Shown here: positions 27,327 through 39,700 of the stretch, piece by piece
Layout: each line of letters starts with the position of its first letter
Numbering within the stretch: the first letter of the stretch is position 1
Source of the DNA: Mugil cephalus
Lineage: Eukaryota; Chordata; Actinopteri; Mugiliformes; Mugilidae
Reading direction: 5' to 3'
Assembly: GCF_022458985.1 (NCBI RefSeq)
Contig: NC_061773.1
Span: forward strand, 19,998,001-20,062,000
DNA: 64,000 nucleotides
Program-made: the position numbers and the translations under genes
The notes under the pieces: model-generated
What the model saw: only the letters and a program-made list of their open reading frames with translations
Told to the model about the DNA's origin: nothing
Database searches by the model: none

Positions 27327-30300
27327 ATGGCGGCGTCCGTGTGCCGAGTCGGAAGCACTGTGGGCCGAGCCCTCGCCAAAAGCCGCAGTGTAAGTTTTAT
27401 GTTTAAATCATAGACAGAGTGTCTGTGTAACATAAAATATGTACAGAGTTAATGTGTTAACACGCTACAATGACCCACCGTTTGCTAAGCTATGTTGCTA
27501 ACTACCTCACAGAACCCGGTTAGCATTAGGTAGCTAACAGTGAACGCAAGGTCAATTGTCAAACGAAGCAAGTAGGTTTTTGTACCAGCTACGTAACGTG
27601 TAACGTCCTATTTATATGTACATTTGCAAGATGAGCTGGTCGTCTTTGAGCCTTAATAGGGTCAAAAGCTTTAACATTTACTATTTGTCCTCGCTTGCCC
27701 TCAAAGCTTCCTGGCTAACAGCGTTAGCATGTTGACTTTCAGAGTCAGAAACAAATGTATTTATTCCCGAGGTGGAATTAGGAGAAAGACAGATGAAGAC
27801 ATAAGACACTGTTTTTTTTTATCCCACTTATGTGACTTTTCTTTGTTACAGTAGCGCGGAATTAGACAAGAATATATCCAAAAAACAGTATCAAATTTGA
27901 AAGAATATACTAAATGTAACGTTATATATCCGGTGTAATTCCTCATACAAAAGATAACAGCACTCGAAAAAACATACAGGAAAATTGAGATATAGAGGCA
28001 ATCTATATATGCAGTGGATTAGTAGTTATAATTTGGAAAAATCGTTATATAATGTAATTGCTAAGATTATAAAATGTAGACAGTGAGGTTTGTGCAAGAT
28101 AAAGTAGTACCAAAAAACAGATTGTGTTGAAAAAAAGTAAATCACTGTAAAACAACAAAATGAGTCTGAAGTGTGAGTTATTGTTATGTTATGAGTTGCA
28201 TAGTGCTGATGTTTAACTTCCTGATATATTTGATTAAATAACTTCCGTCTATATCATTTTGAAATAACTTGAAAGCTGCAGAGTGGCAGTATAGTCGTTT
28301 GAAATGCTGCTGAGCACAGTCTGCGTTTTCATCTGAATGTTGTCGTCCGAACAAAAATGGCTCCTCAGTGACACCTCTTCACTGTTAAGTCTTATACTCA
28401 CTTTATTTGTCATTTTGTTGCAATGGCACAGACAGAAATACTGACAGAAACATTTAAGTATATGCATATTCAAAATTTAGTATGAAAATATATTACACAG
28501 TCTAAATGTGTGTAACGGTTTGACTTGACAACTTGAGCTGATTTATACTGTCTTCTGGTTTTAGTTAGTATCAGTTAGTATAAACATGCAGTGGTGTCCG
28601 ATTCAGCTGGCACCCATAAGTTCAGGTGCTACGTCTTGTGCCAGGCGTTGCACGTGAACGGGCCAACAGCGGTGGATATGAGTCCAGTCTGGCCCAGACG
28701 TACAGTACTCACTCACTGCATTCAGCATCTCTGTAGTCCTTGTTTTCTATTGAGTCACAGTAATACATTTTTTTAAGTGTCTTTATAATTATTATTTAAA
28801 CAAATATTAACAGAACATCTACAACTTTTCATAAACGTTTTTTATGTTGTTTAAGAAAATATGAAAGTGGTTCTTAAGAGTTAAGTGTGGATGTTAAGTC
28901 GTGTCTTGTTGCAAGTGTATTTCGTAAACACGTAGAATTTATAAATTACTCTTATTCCATCTGCACCCCTCCAGCCCATCCTGCTGTCTTTGAGGCGTGG
29001 ACAGGCATCAGTCAGCTATGCCCAGAGCCTGTTGGGAGTCCCGGAAACCCGTCTTACTGCCCTCGACAATGGTTTGAGGGTTGCATCTGAGGAGACTGGA
29101 CATCCTACATGCACCGTAAGGTCACATTAAATGACTGATGGGCTTTTGTTTTTTTAGGACCAGATGGTTGTTAAATGATAAATGTTTCACTCATATGCAC
29201 TTCAGCATATCTGCTCGCTTCGCTGTCACAGGTTGGACTGTGGATCAGTGCAGGAAGTCGCTATGAGACTGACAACAACAATGGAGCTGGCTTTCTTCTG
29301 GAGCATATGGCTTTCAAGGTAGAACAATTTATTTATTTATTTATTTTTGTCAATTTATATTAAATCCATTTCTCCAATGACACCAAATATTTCCTTTACA
29401 TATATCAATTCTTTCCTTCCAGGGAACCAAGAAACACACTCAAGCCGCTCTGGAGCAGCAGGTGGAGTCAATAGGTGGTCAACTGAGCTCCTACACCTCC
29501 AGGGAGCATACTGCATACTATATGAAAACCCTGGCCAAGGACCTGCCTAAAGGTGAGAAGACTTGCTGAGAAGTAAACTCATTACTTTCCAATCTCTAAT
29601 GGTCAAACTGAGAAGTTATTTTGTAGTAGCATCTTAACATAATCACTCTCTACGGCAGAATCCTTTACTGTATGGAACATGGCTACAGTTTTCAGTTACT
29701 TAGGACCAAGAGTGTCGTCTTAGTTGTGAAGAATAATTTATCTTCGGTGGTTCCCAGCTGTGGAGCTGCTGTCAGAGGTTGTGCAGAGCTGCTCGCTGAA
29801 CGAGGCGGAGATCGAGCAGCAGAGGGCCGTGGTTCTGCGAGAGCTGGATGAAGTTGAAGGAAACCTGCAGGAAGTCTGCCTGGACCTGCTGCATGCCACC
29901 GCCTACCAGGGCACTCCCCTGGGACAGAGCGTGCTGGGCACCTCCACCAATGCCAGGTATGACGACGACGCACACTCACTCTACACGCAGCTGAAGTAGT
30001 TGTCACAAATTCTACATGTTTGCCTACATTAATGCTGATCGCCATGTTGAATGCTCCCAGGAATCTGACCCGCCAGGACTTGGTGGATTACATCAACAGC
30101 CACTACAAAGCTCCTCGCATGGTTCTGGCAGCAGCTGGAGGTGAGTTCCCTTCTTGCTAGCGTACATTATTCGGAGGATCAGGCAGCCTGTGGATTTTTG
30201 CTTTTCCTGAAATGACTGTGTAAACCTCATGTTCCTCCTCTGCAGGTGTGAGCCACCAGGAGTTGGTTGATTTGGCCAAGACTCACTTCAGCGGAGTGTC

Positions 30301-32243
30301 TTTTCAGTACGAAGGAGACGCCGTCCCCCTGCTGTCACCCTGCCGGTTTACTGGCAGTGAGGTGAGATTTAATGGGTTTTTCACACAATAAAAACAAGTT
30401 TATTCAGCTTCACATGGATTCACAGGAAGGTTAATGATGAGATTTAATGCAAGAGACTGGGATAATAATTTTGCTAACCAGATAATGTTAAATAAATTAA
30501 AGTTATAGTGAGTGCCTCATAGATTAGGTGAGATTCTAGCAACTGAGAATAACGACGCTGAATCCAGTCATTGTGAGTTGTTTTGTTGATCTCTTCCTTA
30601 TCTGCCTTTCTTCAGGTGCGCCTGCGTGACGATGATATGCCTCTAGCCCACGTTGCCATCTCTGTGGAGGGTCCCAGCGTCAACAGCCCAGACAACATAC
30701 CCCTTATGGTGGCAAACGCCATGATCGGCAACTATGACAGATCTTATGTTGGTGCACAGGTTTGTAAAATGATGTCTCTGGATGTGTTTTTTGTTTGTGC
30801 ATCTTTCCTTCTGATATATTCAGAATCAAACAATTGCATTCCTTCACCAAAGTCCCCTTTAAGCTTTGCCCACTCGAGGTTGTTAATATCTTGAGTGGCC
30901 ATTATAGAAGGGTAGAACATGGTCCTCTCTGAAATCCTGGGTCAGGGGTCTCACCCCTGCCTCTGGACTTGTTGGGAGGAACACAAACTGAGATGATCGT
31001 GAACGATGCAGAAAGATAGTTTGACTCATGGAGCATGCAGCTCTAAATGTCTTGATTATACTTAACACCTGAACACATGCTGCTCTATCACCCCATGTGA
31101 GGTGGGCTCTGCTCAAGGTGTCTCTGTGTTATGAAGAATTTTTTTTCTTGCCACTGTTAAGGCTACCTCTGCTCTTGTTTTTTTTGTAAAGCATTTGTAA
31201 CTTGTGATTGTTCCTGCCATAATAGAATATAATGATTTATGAATCATATTCAGAAAAGAGGATTTGACAAGACGACAAACGCGGAAAACAAAGCTTGAAA
31301 TGATTTTGAAAGTCGGGGGTTTGATTAGGTTGGTTTGAAAGGATGTATTTTTTAGTCAAACACCGCTAAACAAATCTATTCCTTCCTCTCTCGCATGCAG
31401 CACCTGAGCAGCCGCCTGGCTCGAATGTCGGAGGAAAGCAAACTGTGTCACCGCTTCCAGCCCTTCCTCTCCTCCTACAGCGACACCAGCCTGCTGGGCA
31501 TTTACTTTGTGACCAACAATTTAAGCATCGAAGACATGATGCACTGGTCCCAGAATGCCTGGTCAGTAACGATTCCCGGACAGAGAGGGGCTCGCACAAA
31601 TGTGCTCATGCCACGGTTGATCGTGAGATAAATGAAATGTTAATTGTCTGTCCTCTTTGCCTCTTTGTTGACAGGATGAACCTGTGCACCACAACCACAG
31701 AGAGTGATGTAGCCAGAGGCAAGAACATTCTGAAGGCCAGTCTGGTCAGACAGCTCAATGGTATGTTATGGGAGCATTGTGCGTCTCAACAAACACGCAA
31801 AACTCGGGAATGATAAATCTACATACCTTGCTAATCTTCTAGGAACAACTCCAATCTGTGATGAAATCGGACGGAGCATCCTGAGCTATGGGAGGCGTGT
31901 TCCTCTGGCTGAGTGGGACGCTCGGATCGATGTAAGTTCACTCTTTATTAACGTCCTAAAAGTCCTCTAGTCCGTCAACAGGACCAGACTTCTGATTTCC
32001 TCCACGTGTCTCCTTCCAGGCCGTGACCCCTACGGTGGTGCGTGACATCTGCTCCAAGTACATCTACGATAAGTGTCCAGCTGTGGCAGGCGTCGGTGAG
32101 TTCCGCTTTGCTTTCGGCCCTTTTACAGCGCGTTCAAATGATTTCCTCTAACGTGATCCTCCTGCTTTCCTCCACCAGGTCCCATCGAGCAGTTGCCCGA
32201 CTACAACAGAATGCGCAGTGCCATGTACTGGCTGAGGTTGTAA
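27327..32243 (+). CDS. uqcrc1: Cytochrome b-c1 complex core protein 1 (13 exons)
   Basis: Core protein 1 is a matrix-facing subunit of mitochondrial respiratory complex III, derived from the M16 processing peptidases. Exons: 27327-27389, 28975-29115, 29232-29318, 29423-29552, 29758-29956, 30061-30140, 30246-30361, 30616-30759, 31401-31561, 31675-31760, 31843-31931, 32020-32095 and 32179-32243. All phases agree and give 478 aa (human 480). The N-terminus [20 protein letters not shown] is a basic, acid-free mitochondrial presequence. The M16 zinc motif HxxEH is degenerate (FLLEH), as expected for a core protein without peptidase activity. Family blocks: [65 protein letters not shown] and [20 protein letters not shown] at the C-terminus. 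The start ATG lies in AAGAAATGGCGGC. Confidence 0.97.
27750..27935 (+). repeat. Retroposon-tail-like repeat in uqcrc1 intron 1
   Basis: The words TATTTATTCCCGAGGTGGAATTA and AACAGTATCAAA belong to the same tail-like family as 19437-19560 and 39135-39260 (TTTATTNATCCC followed by a GAAATT-type word and GCAGC/CAGTA). It is short and non-coding. Confidence 0.45.
30890..31260. repeat. Possible L2-type LINE tail in uqcrc1 intron 8
   Basis: This intron is longer than its neighbours and contains TTTTCTTGCCACTGTTAAGGC and TTTGTAAAGCATTTGTAACTTG, reminiscent of the 3' ends of fish L2-type retroposons (CCTTGCCACTGT... then a tail word). It has no open frame of note. The assignment is by recollection of the family only. 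Confidence 0.35.
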
Positions 32244-32690
32244 TGGAAGTTGTCGCGTCGCTCCAAAAGTGTGTTTGCCGTTCGTCATCAAACCTACATC
32301 ACTGCCCTCCTGACAATCCATGCAAGACTGAATACCTGAGCGTTGTCCACATGTTGGTGTAGCAGCACTGGCAGCCATAAAGTCTCTCTCCTCTACTTCT
32401 TTTATCCCACATTCTTATTTGTCTTAGTTAGCCGTGAGCAGGGTCCTGAAATCACACTCTGGTTACACAATGATTGTACTGCGCAGGTACTCATCACCTG
32501 ATATCAACTTGATGGGAGGGCAGGGAGGATAGACTTGAATATTAAATCATAATTTTTTGCGGCACGATACAGCTAAATGTAACTGGTATGGAGCAAGAGT
32601 ATATTTATAATTTCAGTAACATTTGTTTCTGCTCACTATTGTACATAACAGAAGCTGTCATTCCGACAAAAATAAAAAACAGTAAAAGGT
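32244..32690 (+). other. uqcrc1: uqcrc1 3' untranslated region
   Basis: Non-coding. AATAAA at 32671-32676 would give a 3' UTR of about 450 nt. From 32690 to 33200 only A/T-rich low-complexity sequence is seen. Confidence 0.65.
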
Positions 32691-33207
32691 TTTTCTGGTG
32701 TTCTGTCCCCTTCATACGTCGTGTGCTGCTTTTCAAAACTCTCTAGGACCTTCAGTAGTTTCCATTCCAAGTCGCGTCCAGCTTTGTTTCTTTTTACTGC
32801 ACAATAAAATGTTTGAATTGTACAATTTAATTCTAAGATGTAGTCGTTACAGCAGCAAGGAAAGGCTGCAAAAATACAAATTAGGTAAAAGAAAAAAATA
32901 TCGAATCAAAGAATATAGATAAAAATAAAATAAAATAATAAAAATAAACCGAAACCCAACAAAAGTGCTCCTGGGGTTGTTGCACGTGTTTGCATGCTAA
33001 AAGTATCTGCATACGTGTCCGTATTTAAATCCTCATTAAAGACTTTCTGTGCAGTGTTTTTTTACTTTCTGGGAAAAAGGGCACATTGATGACCTGAGTT
33101 GGTATTTTGGATTAATCTTGAGGTATAAAGTGTAGGTCATCTAATCATTTTGCCACAATGAAAATGTCATGTCAGGATTTTTACAAGTTACAAGGTTTTC
33201 TTTAAAA

Positions 33208-33790
33208 TAGAGGTCTTCAATGTTTTTCAGGACAAGGACCCCCAAATGATGGAGCGATTAAGTAGGGACCCCCTACCTATGTTCTATATTAAACTCTGCT
33301 TAGTGCTGTTTATAAATATACATTATTATCATTTTGCATTCAGTATTAAGCTATTTAAACAATACACAGGTTCGGGTTTTTAAAAACATAAACATACCTA
33401 TATATATATATATATATCATGCATTGTTAGCTTCTCTTCTGCTAATATTGCAGCGTGAGTCTGGGATTTCTCCTGAATAGGCTCTTAGGACAATCAGTGT
33501 GTAATATGCGGCCTCGTGATTGGCTCAGCAGTGATAGGGGGCGGGGCCTACAGTGTAAAGGAAGTTTAGATTGACAGGTCTCGGCTAGTTTGATGCTCTG
33601 TATCGCTGAATTAGTGAAGTGATGGCCTAGTGAAGGTAACGTTTTCTGCCTCCGTTTATCCCTTTACTATAATATGTTGGATTCATGTTAATGCGTCTTT
33701 GAAGAAATTTAAATTTGTGGGGGAAATTGTGGGCAATACTAAAAAAAAAATAATCAAATTGTCTAATCAACCAAATATTTTCCGTGTTGA
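33208..33790 (+). mobile_element. Non-autonomous DNA element (MITE-like)
   Basis: The segment begins AGAGGTCTTCAATGTTTTTC and GGACAAGGACCCCCAAATGATG, a start I associate with a teleost non-autonomous transposon whose other end reads GACCCCC...TTGAAGACCTCT. Its later part (TTGGATTCATGTTAATGCG, AAGAAATTTAAATTTGTGGG) recurs at 38012-38060 as a second, truncated copy. Inside are an inverted CCAAT box and a GC box (33519, 33537) and a (TA)n tract at 33401-33416. The right terminal repeat was not found, so it is truncated or rearranged. Confidence 0.5.
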
Positions 33791-33799
33791 ATCACAGAA

Positions 33800-35100
33800 A
33801 GGACGTTGTCTTAGATTCGTGCGTCGCCCTGTCATGTTGTATCTTTAACAATTACTCTGCTGGTACGATTCAGGGCATCTCTGTTCGCAGCTGCATTACA
33901 TCCGTGTAGCTGGATACCTCGGACGCCTCTTAATCCCGAGGCCCTGAAGGATCCAGCTATTAATGATCACGCTCTGCTCGTAATGTCCATATCATTAGTC
34001 AGATGAGGACAAGTCCGTTGATGGGCTGCACTGGAGGTGACTCAGGATACGAGGTAGGCTTGTTCTCCAGTCTCCCTCCTGGGCCTGACAGCCTCTTCCT
34101 CCTCATCCTGCGCCACGGGGCTTCCTGTACTTGCTGCTCCATCCAAACTTTCAATACTTCCTTCCTCTGTGTCCCGGAAATAGACTCGTTTAGTCGTACA
34201 ATATGTTCCTTTAAGGGCCGTCACCGTTGCCTTGTTTGTTTGTTTTTTGAGTAACCACAAAGTATGTTAAGCTGCCACACAAGGATACACTTAAATCTGT
34301 CATAGATAAAGTCAGATCTAAGAAGTTCTAACAAATAAAAAATAATAAAAACAATTATAAGTCTTAGGTCCGATGACACCCAGGGAACCAGTTTCTTTAT
34401 TCTGCTTCAAGAAGAAGAAGATGTTTCATCCTCTAGTCTAAAGACAGGAATTCATTTGTCTCCCTTCATACTTGTTGATGTTGATGCAGATGTAGTGACA
34501 GATTTGTCCGTAGCCTGGCTGGTTGATGGTTGACTAAAAAGTCCAACCAGAGTATGGAGTGTGTGTGGTGTTTATGTCTTCATAGCCCAACTTCACACGA
34601 GACTTTCCCATTGAACAAAAGATGAGAATTCATTTTCTTGTTCAAAGTTTTCATTCTTCTACTGAAATCGTTTTGTCTTGTTCGAGGCCATCAGGTTGTA
34701 GGATGATCCTGAGACAGTTAAAAAGTCCAGTCTTTGTGTCTCTTCTGCTCACAGCATGGACATTTTTAAGCACATTCAGTCAGATTAGACCGGAACCACG
34801 TCAGACACCAGAAAGAGTCACAATAATCTGCCACATTTGTCATAATATTATTTCCACTGTCTGTCCTTAAACATGCAAATTTTAAGAGGAAACGGGGTTG
34901 GGCTGTGCTTTGACTCCTAACTATACAATTCGTCATAAGGACGCTATTGTGATTACCAGTGTGTTATTTTTAGAAAATTGAAAGACGGCGATGTGTGTGC
35001 GGAGGAAGTGAGATGAAATGAGGGGTGGGCAAGACGTAAAAGACAAACAGAGTGGGGAAGGGGCAGCGTCACGGTGAAGGGGACGAGTTGCCGACTGCCA
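33800..35100. other. Intergenic stretch upstream of the urocortin gene
   Basis: No coding gene is supported. A GCGTCACGG element near 35066 resembles a CRE half-site, which would fit regulation of a CRH-family gene, but no clear TATA box was found. Confidence 0.4.
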
Positions 35101-35296
35101 GGTCCACTTGAACAGTCGACTGCGTGGCGCACAGGTTGCTCCTCCAGCAGTTGAAGAAGAAGGAGAAGAAGAAAGAAAAAGAAACAAAGACAAAGGACAT
35201 TTGAGTGTAAGAGACAGGAGGTCACTCGCTCCACAACAGAAGAAGAAGAAGTGCCTTTTTTGCCAAGTTACCAACTCTTCAGGCTGGTGACACTGA
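35101..35296 (+). other. Probable 5' non-coding exon of the urocortin-type gene
   Basis: A purine-rich stretch ends at a strong donor CACTGA|GTAAGTG (35296/35297). The only good acceptor before the precursor ATG is TCTGCCTCCGCAG at 35916. CRH-family genes typically have one intron in the 5' UTR and the whole precursor in exon 2, so this is the expected place for exon 1. The exon start is not determined. Confidence 0.45.
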
Positions 35297-35929
35297 GTAA
35301 GTGCTGATTATGTCGGCGACCCTTAAAAACATGGAAACCGTTTTATCTGTGCACAAGTCAGAAAAATATTGCTTAATATAGTTGGATAAAATAACAGATG
35401 TTTTAAGTGACAAGTGAAAAAATCCTGTTTTAAACCTTTTATAAAAATATTCTTACAATTTAGTATCATAGCAGTTTTTTTTTTTAGTGTGTTTGAAATT
35501 GAACTATTTGCAACTGTAATTGTAACGCACATTTGTCCAGTCTGTCGTTTTGGAAAGTACTTTTGAAATGAAATTGAGTTGTCTTGAGAAAACCGTAATC
35601 TGTGCAGTATTCCTACATGATTCTCTGACTAAAATATAAAGTATTATTCTCCAAATGTTATTCTGTGCATCAGCTGTGAGTTCAGTCAGTTTAACGCTGC
35701 GATTTTCAGTTCAACTCAGTTTTGTTTACATGGTGTCAGAAACGATACAAACTGTGTCGCTTTACAAAAACCGTCCTGAGACCTGTTGTTAGTAGTGGCT
35801 GTTATGTGTTATGTTACGTTATGTGGAGGGCGATTCTTGTAAAGCAGATCATTCCGTCACTGACTGAAGCCTTGCAATGTCCCAGTTGTGTAACAACACG
35901 GTTTCTGCCTCCGCAGACAGTGCTGAACC

Positions 35930-36307
35930 ATGAGAAGTGTGCGTGTGTGCCTCTGCCTGGCTCTGCTGCTGCCTTGGTGCGCGGAGAGCCAGGGGAGCTT
36001 TCCGGCTCTTGCCAAACTCGACGAAGACGCGCGGAGGGACGCGCTGGCTGTCGACATCCTGAACCGCAGCGGCGTCTTGAACTCGCTGCTCCAGGCGGAG
36101 CATCACCTGGTGCTCAGGCGAGCACGAGCCCAGCGCCCGGCCTCCCAGGTGCCAAAGAGGGCCCAGCAGGGCTCCCGCTTCGCCCTGTCCCTCGATGTTC
36201 CCACCAGCATCCTCAGTGTCCTCATAGACCTGGCCAAGAACCAGGACATGAGGACCAAGGCGGCAGCCAACGCGGAACTGATGGCACGAATAGGCAAGAG
36301 GAAATGA
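35930..36307 (+). CDS. ucn3l: Urocortin-3-like (CRH family) neuropeptide precursor
   Basis: The 125-aa precursor lies in one coding exon. Residues 1-22 form a signal peptide (LCLALLLPWCAESQG). A propeptide follows, then the dibasic site PKR, and the mature hormone, whose core runs from FALSLDVPTSILSVL to AELMARI (38 residues, the human urocortin-3 length). The final GKRK supplies the amidation glycine and basic cleavage site. Such peptides are secreted and act on CRH type 2 receptors. By hand, against human sequences from memory, the core shares 22 of 38 residues with urocortin 3 and 15 of 38 with urocortin 2, yet human UCN2, not UCN3, sits beside UQCRC1. Hence the urocortin 2/3 family is certain, while the exact paralogue name is not. 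ATTAAA at 36715-36720 is the likely polyadenylation signal. Confidence 0.9.
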   Translation: MRSVRVCLCLALLLPWCAESQGSFPALAKLDEDARRDALAVDILNRSGVLNSLLQAEHHLVLRRARAQRPASQVPKRAQQGSRFALSLDVPTSILSVLIDLAKNQDMRTKAAANAELMARIGKRK

Positions 36308-36729
36308 AAGCCCCTGGGAGCGGTCCGGAGGCTCGACGGGGAGAGAATCAGTGCAGCTGACACATCGTGGCTCTGACACCTGGTTAGAAACCGTGTTAGT
36401 TCAGGTGAAACCGGCCACAGCCGTCGTTATCTGTCCTTTTAGAGCTTAGATCTGCTTTTACTTTTATACTCGTACTGCATAATTTATTAGATCACGTCAA
36501 CCTAAAACACAGGCCACTCCGTGGGCTGACTAATTCCAACAAACGCGACGTCACAGTCGCATAAGCAGAACGCTGCAAACAATGTGGAACCGTGTGAGAT
36601 GACGCGGGTGTTTTGTCTCGGAGATTATTCACCGCTGGGCCAGACGCCGTGGTTCGGAAAAGCTGTTTCTTGTGTTTGTATGTGTCATCTTGAATTCAAA
36701 GAAAAGGTTGTTCAATTAAATCTACTGTG

Positions 36730-39700
36730 ATAATCACGTTTTTCCTCAAGTCTAATTCATTTCTGCGCCGATATCAGACACGCGTTGTGTAATTACGGGC
36801 GTCGGCGGCCCGTGAAGCACTAATGAATGAGTGTGGGGCCAAATGAGCCCGCGTCAACCACAGCAGCCGCTCTCTGATGTGTGATAACGGCACAAAGACA
36901 TGTGCAGGATATTGACCTCCGAAACAAGAACAGACCCTTTCTATAGACCTTTGTTCACTAATACTTGATGCGTTCGGCTGCGGCTATTTTAAGTCTGATG
37001 CATTATCTGCTCCAGATTAGACTAATATCTGCGGCATGATTCATCCGTGCTCCCACGCTGAGCAGGAAATGTGGAGCAGCAGAGTGAAATAAACTGCTCA
37101 TCTGATTTCAGTTTCTTCTTCTGTTTGACCTTGACTTATTCCGCGTGTCACTTCAGACTACACCGCAGATTCGATAATGGAGGGAGATGTAACAGAAACT
37201 TTACATAACACGCAGCGCTAACGCGGACCATTACTATGATTAAAATACAGCATCTATCAGTCGGCCAGGCTACGGATGCACTGCTGAGCAACATGTAAAA
37301 AATGATTTAAGCCCACAAACATTTATTTTCCATGATTTTAGTCTGTGTTTCATGTGGATCAGTAGAGTTCTGTTTCCCGTGCTACAGCTCTGTAGTCTGA
37401 TGTGTGTCTGCTGAAATGTGAACTTTTAATGAGGCAAATGAATGAAACTCCACTCATCGTCGGGAGCTAATTATCACAATAAAAATATGACTGGAGGCAA
37501 CTCTGATTTATGTAATGTGTCTCCTCCACTGAGACAACACAATCTTTATTTGGCCCTTTCAGTTTGGGGGTGGAGTCAGCATCACGGACGGGCAGCAGAT
37601 TGCTGACAAAGCACGAAATAAACCCTGAAGAATGAAGATGGTTCCAGTATTTACTAAAATACTTTAAATTAAGTTTAAGATGCTTTCTTTGAGGGTGCTT
37701 AAATACACTTCTACTTCAATGAATTTAACATTCATCTGACACATATCCCTAAGAATGGAAGTTAGGCTACACAAGGCTGCACAATAAGTAACGCATGTGG
37801 TGGTGCAGCGGTTAGAAAAGCAGCTCGGGACTCACACTGCTCCCCAGGTGCTACACAAGTAGCAGCCTTATAGTACCCTCAGTATACACAGAGAAATAAT
37901 CACTCCATGTGGTAGTAGAAATGATTATAATTACTATTATTAATAACTGACATAAACACACAGATAAGATCTTCTGCCTCCACCCTTTTTTAAAATAAAT
38001 AAATAAATAATATTGGATTCATGTTAATGTGTATTTAAAGAAATTTAATTTGTGGGGGGAAATAATAATAAAATAAAATAAAAAAAGTAGAATCAACCAA
38101 AGATTTTGTGAGCACCCTGAGTACATAAGCAATAGTTTCACATTCTGGCAGGGTTAAATCTTCATAGCCAGAAGTTTTTTTATATACTTAAAGTCATCTA
38201 CATTTAGTTGCCAAGAACCAAGTTATCTTAATGTACTAAATATATAACTTCTTTGTGGTTAAACTGGCTCCTTTCCTGGTTCGTTTCCTAATTGCCAAGT
38301 TTATTTGAGTAAAATTTTTATATATAAATTGGCGATCACAGTATGTGGCGCCACCAATTTCACCGATGAAAGCGACCACGTGCGACATCAGGCCTTTTAA
38401 CGTGCAATTCGCCGCGTGTCCACAGGATGTCCTCGTTTCTTCTCCTTCTTCCCTAATTAATTGAAGTCTTCGACCACGGCTATGATTTTACCAGTCCGAC
38501 TGAAAATGGGTCCTCGTAATATTTAGTCGTGTTTGCCCACAAAAATAAATAAATAATTAAATAATAATCTTTGGATTGGGCTATTTTCTAAAAAGCTCGA
38601 CAGGAAGCAGTGAAGCAGAGAAACAGTCAGCATCGACTTGAATTGATCTCATCCAGGTGTTGTTAATTAGTAGCGGGGCAGTGACGGTGCTCAGGCTGAG
38701 GAGATTCACAGCAGGAACACACGAGAGAAGTAAGTCTGAGCGTTTCCAGCGTTTCCACTCAATTTATTCAGGTCTCATGGCCTGTTGAGCACACATGTTG
38801 TAGAAACTGGAACTTTTGTCGCGTAGGATTTGCAGGATTTACTTTATCCAGTCCAAAAACCTTAATGTGTTTCCTGAGGGGTGAATCAGGGGCAAGTAAA
38901 GCATGCTGTAAACATGCGCACACCTCCAGTTCACTGACACGTTAAAAGGACAGAAGAAATCTAAACAACAGAACCGTATCAGAGGAGTTTAGGCACAATG
39001 ACCTGAGGCAGAGACCAGTCTATATATGGCCGACAACATGCACGAGGTGTTAATTGTTTAAGTGCAGGAATTTATGAGTAACAAAGACTTTCCCGTTGAT
39101 TAGTTACGCCATTGAAAAGTAATGCAATGTAACATAGATGGATAGATATACTCTATTAATCCCAATCTGTTAAATTCCACCGTGGCAGCAGCGATTTACA
39201 GAGAATCAAAATACTAAACATGATCTATAAAGATAGAGAAATACGTATATAGAAAATATTAACAGAAAAATAAAAGTATTTAATGTTAAAAGTACATTAG
39301 AAAGATTGGATGAAAGCTACCATGTGCATCTCTTGCACCAAATCCCAGTTCAACATTGTCATGTTGAAACAGTGTCAGATAGGAAGTAATTTAACTGTGT
39401 GGTCATCAACACAATGCAATTCAATACTAGTTCACAATAAAAACGCAGCAGTTAAATCAATGGCTCTGTTATTTTAAAGAAATTCTGAATATCGTAAACT
39501 TCATGAAGCCGAGGTTAAGTCCAGGTTGCATTCATTTTTACTAGTGTACCTGATGAACTGATAAGTGAGAGTATGCTCTTTGTGTGGAGACCATTTTACC
39601 ACTTACTTGGGCAAAGCCACAGTGCATAAGGATTTTAGTTCTATCTGTTGTCATATATCCTGTCTGAATTCTGCATTCATATTTTGACACTTTTTCACTT

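Noticed and set aside
35849-36379. A 176-aa minus-strand frame and a 212-aa plus frame overlapping the urocortin-like gene
   Set aside because: Both are out-of-frame readings of a GC-rich coding exon; the precursor with signal peptide and amidation site is the real product.
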